A stretch of DNA of 64,000 nucleotides from Pseudoalteromonas byunsanensis (GCF_001854475.1 NZ_MNAN01000027.1:62001-126000), one strand, 5' to 3'. Positions 46,807 through 56,574 are shown, counted from the first letter of the stretch. A program made the numbers and translations. The notes: a model not told the origin generated them from the letters alone.

Positions 46807-49108
46807 GGTAACTCCCCAGCCAGTTAATGAACTCTTTTGCTGGTAACGGGCGACTCAAGTGATAGCCTTGCGCATAGTCGCAGCGCATTTGTTTAAGTAA
46901 CGTCAGTGATTCGCTGTTCTCGACCCCTTCTGAGACAACTGAAAACCCAAGTTGATGACCAAGGGATATCGTCGATTGCACAATACATTGATCCTGATGT
47001 GATTCATTGAGTTTTAAAATAAACACTTTATCGAGTTTTAACTCATCAATGGGTAGCATCTTCAACCTGCCCAATGAAGTCTGACCAACTCCGTAATCAT
47101 CCAAAGAAATCATAACGCCTAGCGCTTTGAGTGCCTTCAGCGCGTTAATACCACGTTCTTCATTTTCAATCATGTCACGTTCGGTCAGCTCTATGGTGAT
47201 CAAATTGGCGGGAACACCATGTATTGCTAACATGTCTTCTAAATGCGGCAGAAAAGCACTGTCGGCAATATCTTGTGCGGATACATTAATAGCTGCCTTC
47301 ATTGTCAGTCCTTCACGCAGCCAAACCCCCACTTGTGTAATAACAACCCGCACAACCCATTTGGTCAACTCAACTATCAACCCTGATTGCTCTGCTAAAT
47401 CAATAAACAACTCTGGAGAGACCCAGTCACCGTTGTTACGCTTCCAACGAATGAGTGCCTCAACTTTGTCTACCTGACCACTGTTCATATTTAGCTTAGG
47501 TTGGTAGGCCATAAATAATTGCCCATCATCTAGCTGCAATGCCTGCTTGAGTTCATCAATGATCTCCAAGCGTTCAAGGTGTGCTTCATCCTCGCCGTTT
47601 TGATAAAAGTACACTTCATGGCCATCTTGAGCGGCGGTATCAACAGCAATAAGCGCCCGTCTGATCATATCTTCTGGCGTGTACGCCTGCTCTGGATAAC
47701 ACACAACCCCCATGCTAAAACGTAAACTGATCTCCAGCTTTTGAATTACATAATGCTTGTTCAGCGAAGACTGTAACTGTGCAATGCACTGCTCCATAGA
47801 AGTATCTGGTTTGGCTGCAATAACGCTGAGAAACTCATCTCCGCCCACTCGGGCATTAAACCCATTGATCCCTTCGGTAGTTTCTTTTATACGCTGCGCT
47901 ACCGCTTGAATACAGCTATCTCCAACTCTTGGGCCCAGTTTGTCATTGATATGCCGAAGCCCTTTTATATCCAACGCAACTAAGTAATATGTCTGCTTAT
48001 CGTCAAGCTGATGCGACAGTAAATCTAGTGCTGCGGTACGGTTATAGAATCCGGTTAAGTTGTCATGTCTGGCCTGAAAGCTAATTTTCTTTTCCCGAGT
48101 CTGAATGTCTTCCCCCATCTCTTGGAAAGCATTGACCAGCTCACATACCTCTCTACTAGGACGAGATTCTGGAATGCTCGCTTTATAGTTACCTTTTGCG
48201 AATTGTTTTGCCATTACCGTTAATTGCAAAATAGGCGTGGTCAAGTTGTTGGCTAATATGCCACTGGTGATAAAGCCTAAAATAATGGTACCAAACGACA
48301 AAGCAATTACCGTAAGCACTAGCGTATCAAACTCTTTGTAGTGTTCACTTAAGTCCGCACTGAGCACCACACTGATAGGATTATTCTCTAAGCCTGGTAA
48401 TTGCACTTCGGTGCTAAGATAAACTGGGTCTTCACTAAACCAACGATTAACAATTTGGTTGTCTATATATTCAAGCAAACTTAAATGTTCGGGATGGTTC
48501 AAAATGGTAGTCGCCTTTAACCCCGTGCGGTGAGCAATGAAACTGACCTCCATACCTGTAAGTTCTTTTAGCTCTGCTGCCACTGCCGCATCTATCACAA
48601 ACCCCACCATGCTATATGCTATGGTACGAGGTGCCTTTACCGGTAGCACAATCACTTGGTATAGTTTATCGCCAATCACCATAAACGTAGAGCTATTACC
48701 TTGAGCAAGTATTTTTTGCATGAGTTTAGGGGTATCGGGTGATAATTGAATATTACTTTGGTTTGCTGAAATCAATTTCCCTCGGGTATCAAATAACAAC
48801 ATTAGATCAGCATCAATACGCTGACTGTGGTTAAACAGCACGCTACTTATTGTATCCGCATCGCGTGTTGCAACGGCTTGCTTAAAACCAAAATCTGCAG
48901 TCAGTACAGTAGCCGCCGTTACCAATAGACGTTCTTTTGCCTTTAGATATTGCTGGTATACATTCTGACCCACTTCGATGTCTTGCTGTACCTGGCTTTC
49001 ATTAAAGTGACTGGTAGACCACCAAAAGCTCACTAAGCTGGTCACGGTTGTCAGCAAAACTAGCCCTACGCAAAGCAAAATAATGCGATGTTTTAAACTA
49101 CTGCCCAT
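46793..49108 (-). CDS. Membrane GGDEF-EAL enzyme with periplasmic sensor and HAMP
   Basis: About 771 residues from ATG at 49108 with AAGGAACATC in front; TTG at 49132 is less likely. Transmembrane helix near 10-30, a periplasmic region about 30-265 with a dCACHE/PAS-like fold, second helix near 270-292, HAMP to about 345. The GGDEF domain carries ARVGGDEFLSV intact but lacks an RxxD inhibitory site. The EAL domain carries KVEALIRWK, INVSAQDI, ELTERDM, LDDYGVGQTS, DELKLDK and SEGVENSES, all catalytic residues present. It may both make and break cyclic di-GMP. Overlaps its neighbours on each side, so control by the cupredoxin/globin pair is plausible. Confidence 0.93.
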   Translation of the reverse strand: MGSSLKHRIILLCVGLVLLTTVTSLVSFWWSTSHFNESQVQQDIEVGQNVYQQYLKAKERLLVTAATVLTADFGFKQAVATRDADTISSVLFNHSQRIDADLMLLFDTRGKLISANQSNIQLSPDTPKLMQKILAQGNSSTFMVIGDKLYQVIVLPVKAPRTIAYSMVGFVIDAAVAAELKELTGMEVSFIAHRTGLKATTILNHPEHLSLLEYIDNQIVNRWFSEDPVYLSTEVQLPGLENNPISVVLSADLSEHYKEFDTLVLTVIALSFGTIILGFITSGILANNLTTPILQLTVMAKQFAKGNYKASIPESRPSREVCELVNAFQEMGEDIQTREKKISFQARHDNLTGFYNRTAALDLLSHQLDDKQTYYLVALDIKGLRHINDKLGPRVGDSCIQAVAQRIKETTEGINGFNARVGGDEFLSVIAAKPDTSMEQCIAQLQSSLNKHYVIQKLEISLRFSMGVVCYPEQAYTPEDMIRRALIAVDTAAQDGHEVYFYQNGEDEAHLERLEIIDELKQALQLDDGQLFMAYQPKLNMNSGQVDKVEALIRWKRNNGDWVSPELFIDLAEQSGLIVELTKWVVRVVITQVGVWLREGLTMKAAINVSAQDIADSAFLPHLEDMLAIHGVPANLITIELTERDMIENEERGINALKALKALGVMISLDDYGVGQTSLGRLKMLPIDELKLDKVFILKLNESHQDQCIVQSTISLGHQLGFSVVSEGVENSESLTLLKQMRCDYAQGYHLSRPLPAKEFINWLGSYHEVV

Positions 49109-49751
49109 GATGTTCCTTAAATTTTTCACCAAAGGTATTACGTGGCACTGGCGTCACTAATTTGATTTTAACCCGTGCGTCAGTACCGGTATCAGGCCAG
49201 CTCATTTTGGCGCGCTCGTTGATGTTACTGGCCTGTTCTGGATGCCAAAAAACATATTCGCCGACATTATCCGGCAAGTTAATTTTACCTTGATCATCCG
49301 ATACGAATACTGCGTTTGACTGCCCCACATAAATATAGCCCACCATGGAATCATGAATGTTACAACCCAGTACAACCACACCTGATTGGCCAAACGTAAT
49401 TGGCGCTTTTGGGGTGCCCGCGTAAAGTTTTAATTCAAAAGGTTTTGCCTCAGAAAACGAGTACACATGATGACGAATATCATCACTGTTGGGAAATGAC
49501 ACCTGTTGACCTTGCATCACGGTCAACAGCCTAGGCGAAAACTGCTTATTGACCTGATCCATTATTGCTATTTGCTGCGGTGGCTGTTTATCTGTTGCTA
49601 CATTCAACAGCTCCACCACTGCGTTCTTAACGGGCGAGCCATGTTGATCAACCACGGTGAGTGTTTTTGCCGATACGGCAACACTCAAGCACCCAAGTAA
49701 TGCAATACTGAGCTTAACAATCAAGCGCTCCTGAAGCACAAAGAATGGCAT
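49098..49751 (-). CDS. Cupredoxin-like secreted protein (methylamine-utilization-protein type)
   Basis: 217 residues with a signal peptide (KLSIALLGCLSVAVSA). A small beta domain with DQHGSPVKNAVVELLN is followed by a cupredoxin fold: SFPNSDDIRHHVYSF gives the first His (94 or 95), and VVVLGCNIHDSMVGYI gives Cys130, His133 and Met136, the four ligands of a type-1 copper site. A Gly-rich segment and carboxypeptidase-regulatory-like strands follow. Electron carrier or copper sensor in the periplasm. Its stop lies 11 bases inside the GGDEF-EAL gene. Confidence 0.85.
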   Translation of the reverse strand: MPFFVLQERLIVKLSIALLGCLSVAVSAKTLTVVDQHGSPVKNAVVELLNVATDKQPPQQIAIMDQVNKQFSPRLLTVMQGQQVSFPNSDDIRHHVYSFSEAKPFELKLYAGTPKAPITFGQSGVVVLGCNIHDSMVGYIYVGQSNAVFVSDDQGKINLPDNVGEYVFWHPEQASNINERAKMSWPDTGTDARVKIKLVTPVPRNTFGEKFKEHHGQ

Positions 49752-49890
49752 ACCTTGCCTTATATTTTTAACACACTAACTCTAAGTAAAATTGACTAGG
49801 AGTATAATTGCAAGGCATTTACGAAGGCATTTGCGAGATAACAGCCAATAAACAGTTCAAACACTGTTCATTGGCTAAGTCTATGGCAGG

Positions 49891-50997
49891 CTAGTGATTT
49901 TCAATCAAGCCATATTGGGCGTCAAGGACTGCTATGACCTCAGAGCGAGGGTCAGTTGGGATCACAAGATCTTGGCCAACTATTTTACTGGCGATACCCA
50001 CATAAGTTTCCGATACCGCCATCATCACATCAACTGGTAGCTGATAATGTTTGGCCAGTTCTTCACGTTCATTCATGCGATCTTTGTTTAACAATACATC
50101 ACTGTCAGGCACGTTGTTGATTAGTAACTGACGGAAACCTTCTTTAGAGTTTTCGATGATTTTACCATCTCGATATGCAGGACCATCCCAAATACGAGAT
50201 GAATCAGGTGTTCCCACCTCATCAATGTAGATAAGTTTTTCCTGACCATCTTTATCTTCGACATAGCCAAATTCAAACTTGGTATCCACAAAAATTTGAT
50301 CCAATTTGGCAAGCTCATCACTTATCAAGGCAAAGCCTTGCGCCAGTAATTGTTCATATTTAGCCACATCACCCTCAGACTTGAAGTTAAATGCTGCTAA
50401 ATTGTCAGTGATGTTTTTACGGCTGATATTCACATCATCTACTGGTGGCACATCATCAAGGCCAGTAATAATGCCTTTTGTTGACGGTGTGATCAAAAGC
50501 TCTGGTAACTTTTGATTTGCTTGTAGTCCCTCTGGCAGCTCAATACCGCAAAAATTGCGAATGCCTTTGGCATAGTCTCGCCACATACTACCCGTTATGT
50601 ACTGACGGGCAATCGCCTCGACTCTAACCGTGCTTGCTTTTCGCACGATCCAGACGTAAGGGTGTGGAATATCAACAATATGGTTACCAGCAAGACCTGC
50701 ATCATCAAACAACTTAAACCAATGTGCTGCAACACTGTTAAGTGCGATACCTTTACCCGGTACGCCATTGAGGCCATTTTCGCCTTGCCAAATACAGTCA
50801 AAAGCCGAAATTCTATCTGAAATCACCATGATAGCCAGCTCTGTATCTGATGGGACATCATAGCCTTTTTCTGCAATTAGGCGTGCGCTGTCTTCATCAG
50901 TAAGCCAGTAAACTGAACGAACTTTACCGCTGTGAACTGCACCTTTGGTGCGAATTGGTAGATCGTCATTGACGTCTAAAACTTTGTAGCTACTCAT
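49891..50997 (-). CDS. purC: Phosphoribosylaminoimidazole-succinocarboxamide synthase, long form
   Basis: About 368 residues from ATG at 50997 with GGAG seven bases before; the extension to 51021 is unlikely. [71 protein letters not shown] and [16 protein letters not shown] are SAICAR synthase signatures. It joins CAIR and aspartate in purine synthesis. E. coli PurC is only 237 residues; this longer variant is usual for Alteromonadales and Vibrio. Confidence 0.95.
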   Translation of the reverse strand: MSSYKVLDVNDDLPIRTKGAVHSGKVRSVYWLTDEDSARLIAEKGYDVPSDTELAIMVISDRISAFDCIWQGENGLNGVPGKGIALNSVAAHWFKLFDDAGLAGNHIVDIPHPYVWIVRKASTVRVEAIARQYITGSMWRDYAKGIRNFCGIELPEGLQANQKLPELLITPSTKGIITGLDDVPPVDDVNISRKNITDNLAAFNFKSEGDVAKYEQLLAQGFALISDELAKLDQIFVDTKFEFGYVEDKDGQEKLIYIDEVGTPDSSRIWDGPAYRDGKIIENSKEGFRQLLINNVPDSDVLLNKDRMNEREELAKHYQLPVDVMMAVSETYVGIASKIVGQDLVIPTDPRSEVIAVLDAQYGLIENH

Positions 50998-51197
50998 TAT
51001 TACTCCAAGGGCCGGATGCACCTTGCTAAAGGGTGCAAAAAATGAGGGGGTTAGAAGGCGTTATAATAATCGTTCAGCGACAAAATCACAATCACAACGC
51101 CGTTTGCCGCAGAAAGTTTAGAATTTAACGATGCAAGGTTTTGCCTTCTCCCAATCTGATATACCATCGCTAACATTATAGCGGTGAAGGTTTATTG

Positions 51198-51884
51198 ATG
51201 ATTGAAATTAGCGATTTAATCTACACATGGCAAAACCATGCCCACCCAACGTTGCAGATTAAGCACTTGCAAGTCAACGACGGGGAGAAAGTGTTCTTGC
51301 ACGGTCCAAGTGGTAGTGGCAAGTCTACACTCCTGGGTTTATTGACTGGTACTACGCCTATTCAGCACGGTTCGGTGTCAGTACTAGGTCAATCTTTGGC
51401 TAAGCTTTCAGGGACTAAGCGAGACCGCTTTCGTGCTGATCACATAGGCACTATTTTTCAAAACTTTAATTTATTGCCTTATTTAAGCCCATTAGAAAAC
51501 GTTACTTTAGGATGTGAATTTTCTCCTAGACGAACAAAAAGGGCCTGTGATGAAAGAGGACAGGTAGTAGCACAAGCCCACTATCTGCTGAACGCTTTGG
51601 GCCTTGATGATAATTTATTGTCACGTAGTGTTTCTGAGCTCAGTATTGGTCAACAACAACGCGTTGCCGCTGCACGCGCTTTTATCGGACAACCTGAGGT
51701 CATTATTGCCGATGAACCAACTTCTGCACTTGATGCCGATACCAGAGAAGCGTTTATTGCTACTTTATTTGGACAAGCTGAAAAGTATCAAGCCACTGTT
51801 ATTTTTGTAAGTCATGACAACAGCTTATCTCATCTTTTTGATCGTAAAATCAGCTTGCCGAGCATTAATGAGGCCAGCCAATGA
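51198..51884 (+). CDS. ABC transporter ATP-binding protein (LolD/MacB type)
   Basis: About 228 residues. Walker A GPSGSGKSTLLGLL near 35-48, Q-loop TIFQNFNLLPYLSPLENV, signature VSELSIGQQQRVAAARA (usual LSGGQ is LSIGQ), Walker B EVIIADEPTSALD and switch His in FVSHDN. ATG at 51198 chosen over TTG at 51195. 4-base overlap with its permease. Of the class that powers lipoprotein or peptide export rather than import. Confidence 0.92.
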   Translation: MIEISDLIYTWQNHAHPTLQIKHLQVNDGEKVFLHGPSGSGKSTLLGLLTGTTPIQHGSVSVLGQSLAKLSGTKRDRFRADHIGTIFQNFNLLPYLSPLENVTLGCEFSPRRTKRACDERGQVVAQAHYLLNALGLDDNLLSRSVSELSIGQQQRVAAARAFIGQPEVIIADEPTSALDADTREAFIATLFGQAEKYQATVIFVSHDNSLSHLFDRKISLPSINEASQ

Positions 51885-53212
51885 CCTTACTTAAACTAGC
51901 CCTCAAGAGCTGCTGGAACCGCCGAGCGAGTGTACTTTTAACGCTTTTTACTATTGCTATCAGTGTGATGCTGTTATTGAGCATTGAGCGTGTGCGCATA
52001 GACGCCAAAAGCAGCTTCAGCAATACCATATCAGGCACAGATTTAATCGTAGGTGCCCGTACTGGCGACATCCAATTATTACTCTCAAGTGTGTTTCGCA
52101 TCGGCCACAGTAATAACGCGGTAAGTTGGCAAAGCTACCAAGACATTAAAAAGCGCAGAGGCGTCGCTTGGAGTATTCCAATTAGTTTAGGCGATAGTCA
52201 CAAAGGTTACGCTGTGCTGGGCACCGATAGCAGCTACTTTGAATATTACCGCTACGCTAAAAAGCAAGCTCTGCAATTTAGTTCCGGTCGTGCGTTTCAT
52301 AACGCTAAGGAACTGGTACTAGGTAGTGAGGTTGCTAAAAAGCTTGGCTACCATCTAGGCCAAAATATCGTGATATCACACGGTATGGGAAATACAAGTT
52401 TTCATCATCACGATGACAACCCAATGACCATTGTGGGTATTTTAGCCCCAACTGGTACACCTGTAGACAAAACTGTACATATACCATTGATTGCGATCGA
52501 TGCTATTCATGCCACCAATAGCAAGCCACGCGCAATTACTCGTAACAGTAACAAACAGCATGAGCATGGCTCGCATAGCGGACAAGACCATGAACACGGC
52601 CCACATGATTTGGACAATGGTTCTCTCAATAGTGAGCCATCTGATTTGATTGGTAGTCCAAAACAAATTACAGCCTTTTTAATGGGCTTTGACTCTCCGT
52701 TATACACTTTGCAAGTACGTCGCAATATCAATCAATATAAAGCTGAGCCTTTATTGGCGATTATGCCCACGGTCACGCTCAAAGAGCTTTGGGATATGCT
52801 GGACATCGTTGAAAAGATACTACTGTTGTTTTCCATGGTTGTAGTCATCATCAGTTTGCTTGGTATGTTAACGACCCTATTGGCCACTGTCAGCCAGCGA
52901 CGCAGAGAATTGGCTATCCTGCGCTCTGTTGGTGCCAGACCTTGGCACATATTCAGCCTACTGAGCTTTGAAGCCATCATTATCACACTGTTAGGTTGTG
53001 TATTTGGTACTTTGTTATTTTACGCGGGGCTACTCACTGTAACCCCTATGCTGCAAAGTCAATTTGGCATCAGTCTGAGTCTGACGCCTTTGTCACCCTA
53101 TGAACTCACCTTGTTAGGCGTTATCATGCTTAGCGGTACACTAATGGGCCTATTTCCTGCCGCGCGCGCCTACTATTATTCGTTGGCCGATGGTATGAGC
53201 ATTAAAATTTAA
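51881..53212 (+). CDS. FtsX/MacB-type ABC permease with His-rich periplasmic loop
   Basis: 443 residues. One helix near 15-35, a large periplasmic domain, and three C-terminal helices (about 305-335, 360-385, 405-430), the FtsX/MacB plan. FHHHDDNP near 170 and a loop near 220-245 with NKQHEHGSHSGQDHEHGPH form a dense histidine stretch likely to bind zinc, copper or nickel. The permease may sense or handle metal. Coupled to the ATPase, and followed after 12 bases by a DUF3299 protein. Confidence 0.9.
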   Translation: MTLLKLALKSCWNRRASVLLTLFTIAISVMLLLSIERVRIDAKSSFSNTISGTDLIVGARTGDIQLLLSSVFRIGHSNNAVSWQSYQDIKKRRGVAWSIPISLGDSHKGYAVLGTDSSYFEYYRYAKKQALQFSSGRAFHNAKELVLGSEVAKKLGYHLGQNIVISHGMGNTSFHHHDDNPMTIVGILAPTGTPVDKTVHIPLIAIDAIHATNSKPRAITRNSNKQHEHGSHSGQDHEHGPHDLDNGSLNSEPSDLIGSPKQITAFLMGFDSPLYTLQVRRNINQYKAEPLLAIMPTVTLKELWDMLDIVEKILLLFSMVVVIISLLGMLTTLLATVSQRRRELAILRSVGARPWHIFSLLSFEAIIITLLGCVFGTLLFYAGLLTVTPMLQSQFGISLSLTPLSPYELTLLGVIMLSGTLMGLFPAARAYYYSLADGMSIKI

Positions 53213-53224
53213 GAGAGTACGTAT

Positions 53225-53704
53225 ATGCGATTTATTTCCCTGTTACTAATCAGCATGTTAAGCATCAGTGCACATGCTAACCCACCGAAAGAAATTTTCT
53301 GGGAAGACTTAATACCAAAAGGCCATGTCCAAATAAGTAATCAGGATGCGGCCAGTCATGATGGTAACGACCAAAATTGGGTTCAGCCAAATTTAGACGC
53401 ACCTGTGGTAAAAAGTTTAGATGGCCAGTCCGTCAGTTTGCCTGGCTTTGTCGTACCACTTGAAGGAGACAGTCAAGTGATCAGTGAATTTCTACTGGTA
53501 CCCTATTTTGGTGCTTGTATCCACGTTCCACCTCCACCACCTAACCAAATAGTGCATGTTAAAATAAAGGGCGGCGTGCCTATCGAAAGCTTATATGACG
53601 CGATTACGGTCACGGGTGTTATCAAAGTCGAAACATGGCAAGGGGATCTCGCACAGACAGGTTATACGATGCAGGCTGTTGGCGTGGCACCATTTGAGCT
53701 GTGA
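53225..53704 (+). CDS. DUF3299 secreted protein
   Basis: 159 residues with signal peptide MRFISLLLISMLSISAHA. IFWEDLIPKG, VVKSLDGQSVSLPGFVVPLE and YFGACIHVPPPPPNQIVHV are the DUF3299 signature, with one conserved Cys-His pair. Periplasmic. DUF3299 genes regularly accompany FtsX-like ABC systems in gammaproteobacteria; a zinc connection has been suggested for related Vibrio loci (zrg), but that link is inference here because the ZrgA-type DUF2796 protein is absent. Confidence 0.85.
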   Translation: MRFISLLLISMLSISAHANPPKEIFWEDLIPKGHVQISNQDAASHDGNDQNWVQPNLDAPVVKSLDGQSVSLPGFVVPLEGDSQVISEFLLVPYFGACIHVPPPPPNQIVHVKIKGGVPIESLYDAITVTGVIKVETWQGDLAQTGYTMQAVGVAPFEL

Positions 53705-53775
53705 TAACACATTCCCTAACATGGGAAATTCTTTTCAGCTAAGCGTTGCTAACAACAAAACAGACCAGTACTGTA

Positions 53776-53805
53776 TCGACATATGCGGTACAAACCGGTT
53801 ATAAT
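53776..53805 (+). promoter_or_regulatory. Promoter in the DUF3299-M14 gap
   Basis: TCGACA, 18 bases, TATAAT. A perfect -10 element with no gene on the plus strand downstream; it points into the candidate non-coding RNA. Confidence 0.6.
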
Positions 53806-53811
53806 ATGTAC

Positions 53812-53969
53812 TGAGGCCGAGCCTTATGGTTTCGAACATATAAAGCACTAAGTGTGTTCGACCCAATTACACAGACCAGCAAATTTGTGTATAGTGTGCT
53901 GTTAAAGTAATACTCAGCGAGTACATACTCCATGTATCTCTAAGTAAGGCCGCCGCTGCGGCCTTACTT
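53812..53969 (+). ncRNA. Candidate small RNA, about 158 bases
   Basis: Begins at the position expected for the promoter above and ends at a 12-base perfect hairpin (AAGTAAGGCCGC / GCGGCCTTACTT). There is no reading frame of note. ATGTACT at 53806-53812 can pair with AGTACAT at 53920-53926, though most of the first arm lies just before the predicted start. GAACA and TGTTC pair in the middle. No known RNA family recognised, and the final hairpin lacks a T run, so this is a hypothesis. Confidence 0.35.
53942..53969. terminator. 12-base-pair GC-rich hairpin behind the M14 gene
   Basis: Perfect inverted repeat with a CGCT loop, 14 bases beyond the stop of the leftward M14 gene. No T tract on either strand. 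Confidence 0.65.
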
Positions 53970-53982
53970 GTATTCTCACCTT

Positions 53983-56574
53983 TTAGTCATCCCGCTGCCC
54001 AGGGTAATAAATAATCGCAGGTTCAGAGTAATTTGGCACATGGTCATAACTGAAAACCGCATAGTATTTAGCAATATCTGCATTACCAAAATTATCCAAC
54101 GTGTATTGATCCTGACCCCCGTATAATTTCACGCCGTCAAATGGTGAGCGCGGAGGATGAAACCTATTGCGCACCACAAAGCTACCAACTAAATCAGAAC
54201 TATCCGTATTTAACCAAGTTAACTTAACCACACCATTTTCCACTTGCGTTTGCAGGTGAGTTGGCGCTGGCAAAGCCTCTATTCGCCGCTCTATATATTC
54301 AACGTGTAACTGCGCTGGTTGCGTATCCTGACAATCTCGCCAATTAACCAAAGCATTGCGCGCTTGGGATTCGGCCGTCGCGCGTATAATGAAATACAGT
54401 GGAGTCTGTGCTTTATGTAAACGGGCAAGCTCTTTTAGGCTGTAGCTATCAAAGATGAAATTATGGGCCGTGCGCTCTTTGAGCTGCTCATTACTCACCT
54501 CATAACCAATATACTCAATCTTTTGCCTTTGCTTAACATGCTTAAAATCCACATCTTTTAGCTCAACCAACTCCACAGTAAAGCGCACGTCTTTCGCAAA
54601 GGCCAAACAATTAGAGCTGTACAATGTCAGGCAAGCACCAGTAAACACCGTGCGTTGAGGGTCGAAACATTCATTGAGTTCGAACGCTAACTGTCCATAG
54701 ACAATTTCACCATCAGCGTCAAAACCGGATGAAAGTTTATCTGCTAGCACCTTGTCTTTATAAATCGTATTACAACTACTAGCATAAACCGTCGATGATA
54801 GCTCAGGTAACTGATAAATCAGCTCAAGGTTTGGGCGATAATGTAAGCCTCCACCAAAAGAGCCATAACCAATATCGAACTGCATCACTTGTGAATCATT
54901 GCCTATGGGGAGTGTTTGTGGCCCCTGAATTCTGAGCAACAAGGTGTTCTGACCAAGCAAAGACTCCAACAGCGTACGCTCCACGCCATTAAGTGCCCAA
55001 CGCAGCCATATCCCCTGCGTCATTTTGTCCGATTCAATTGTTTGCCCTAAGGTATGAAGTGGTTTGGCATCGTGAATTTTCGCGAAGTCATAGATATCGT
55101 CAATTAAGCTGGCATCTAATATTGAAATTGACCACTCTCCATACTTTTCAATTTTAGCGGCTACCCGATTCATCGGGTATAAAAAGAACTGCGCCGTTTC
55201 AATGTGCGAGCCCTCAGGAATCGTACTCAAATCAAACGCAATAACACCAATGCTAGTACCACGATTTTTATCGACACCAATAAACATCGAATTGTAACCA
55301 AAGTGCTCTTTATTCTTGCTTAAATAGTTTTGTGATAAATACCCTACCTGCTCTCGGGGCGGGAATAAAGTACGTCCACATTGGTTGTCGGCCAGCGTCG
55401 TTTTTAAGCGTAACTCTGGACTAAATGGTGATTTTATTTTAGTAACTTTATCAACCGCACGAATGTTATAAAAATAGAAGTGACCGCTTTTAAGCTGAGA
55501 GTCCACAAATGATAAAGACTTGGTGATCGCAACTAGATTCTCTTCAGTACACGGGGCTTTATTATGCTCACTGCGATACACTTCAAAATAAATATCATCT
55601 CGTTCCAGATATTCCCACTCGAGTTCCACATTGTCATGTCCAACATGCTTAATGGTAAAATCGGCTACTCGCGCAGGAGCTAAAGGAGAGTAATTAATGG
55701 CTTCGCTCAGCGCATAAGCAACAGCCGGAATATTTTCAGCCACGCTTTGAGCCATATTTTTCATATAATCTGGAATGTTACGTGTGCCCACCTCAACCAC
55801 TGTCGCGATGATCCCTTTTCGGTAGTAATATTCTCGTCCACTTCCTTGGATCAGTTGAGCAGGAGGTTTGCCTCGGTGGATACCGTACTGGCGTCCCGTC
55901 ACCTTTCTGATCTCATTGTTCATATTGGCACACAGTACATTTAGATCTGTGCCTTCAATTTCTACTTCATGGTTAAATTTATGGGCAGGGAAAAATACAT
56001 TACCTTGTGAGTGATAATCTAGTGCAATACGAATATTCTCATGCCTTTCGACAAAATCTCTAATAGCCGACGTTTCTGGTTCTGAAAACGCGTGTGGCCC
56101 GCCATATGTATTTGATTGCGTGTTCTGATTGCGCATGAACTTAGCATCAAAATTTCGATTCAAATCCACCCCAAAAGTGCCATCCCCATTATTACGGCGG
56201 TTTTTACGCCAGAATGAGAAATGATTTCGTGAGTACTCAAATCCATCGGGATTTAAACACGGCACCATATACAAGGTATTACGTGTTAAAGCCGTTTGCA
56301 GTTTGGGGTTGAACTTATAGTTATCAATTACATACTGAATAAATTTAATCGCTAACTCATTCCCAATCCACTCTCTGGCGTGAATAGATCCGGTGTAAAG
56401 TAAAGCAGGCTTATCATCCGCATAAGTTACATCCAGTGAAACGGTCACTAGCATAATTGGCCGCCCTTCCCACGTTTCACCAATACTTTGCAGACGGATC
56501 AGGTGGGGATGCTCACTCATACTCTGGCGTAAAAAATCAATGGTATCTTGATACGATGCGTACTGGATTTTCAT
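53983..56574 (-). CDS. M14 zinc carboxypeptidase with fibronectin-III and DNRLRE-like beta modules
   Basis: About 863 residues from ATG at 56574 with GGAAAT before it. The M14 domain (about 1-290) is complete: His65 and Glu68 in GSIHAREWIGNE, Asn139-Arg140 in VDLNRNF, zinc His188 in ALDYHSQGN, and catalytic Glu261 in VVEVGTRN. Then a fibronectin-III domain (about 300-390), two DNRLRE-like beta-sandwich regions (about 395-590 and 590-770; GVIAFDLSTIPEGS is typical) and a final FN3 domain. There is no signal peptide, odd for a protein with such usually extracellular modules. Lies behind two ATP-grasp genes on the same strand. Confidence 0.88.
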   Translation of the reverse strand: MKIQYASYQDTIDFLRQSMSEHPHLIRLQSIGETWEGRPIMLVTVSLDVTYADDKPALLYTGSIHAREWIGNELAIKFIQYVIDNYKFNPKLQTALTRNTLYMVPCLNPDGFEYSRNHFSFWRKNRRNNGDGTFGVDLNRNFDAKFMRNQNTQSNTYGGPHAFSEPETSAIRDFVERHENIRIALDYHSQGNVFFPAHKFNHEVEIEGTDLNVLCANMNNEIRKVTGRQYGIHRGKPPAQLIQGSGREYYYRKGIIATVVEVGTRNIPDYMKNMAQSVAENIPAVAYALSEAINYSPLAPARVADFTIKHVGHDNVELEWEYLERDDIYFEVYRSEHNKAPCTEENLVAITKSLSFVDSQLKSGHFYFYNIRAVDKVTKIKSPFSPELRLKTTLADNQCGRTLFPPREQVGYLSQNYLSKNKEHFGYNSMFIGVDKNRGTSIGVIAFDLSTIPEGSHIETAQFFLYPMNRVAAKIEKYGEWSISILDASLIDDIYDFAKIHDAKPLHTLGQTIESDKMTQGIWLRWALNGVERTLLESLLGQNTLLLRIQGPQTLPIGNDSQVMQFDIGYGSFGGGLHYRPNLELIYQLPELSSTVYASSCNTIYKDKVLADKLSSGFDADGEIVYGQLAFELNECFDPQRTVFTGACLTLYSSNCLAFAKDVRFTVELVELKDVDFKHVKQRQKIEYIGYEVSNEQLKERTAHNFIFDSYSLKELARLHKAQTPLYFIIRATAESQARNALVNWRDCQDTQPAQLHVEYIERRIEALPAPTHLQTQVENGVVKLTWLNTDSSDLVGSFVVRNRFHPPRSPFDGVKLYGGQDQYTLDNFGNADIAKYYAVFSYDHVPNYSEPAIIYYPGQRDD

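Noticed and set aside
53829..53842. TTCGAAC-like T-arm resembling a tRNA
   Set aside because: GGTTTCGAAC occurs, but no matching acceptor, D or anticodon stems, and no CCA-type end.
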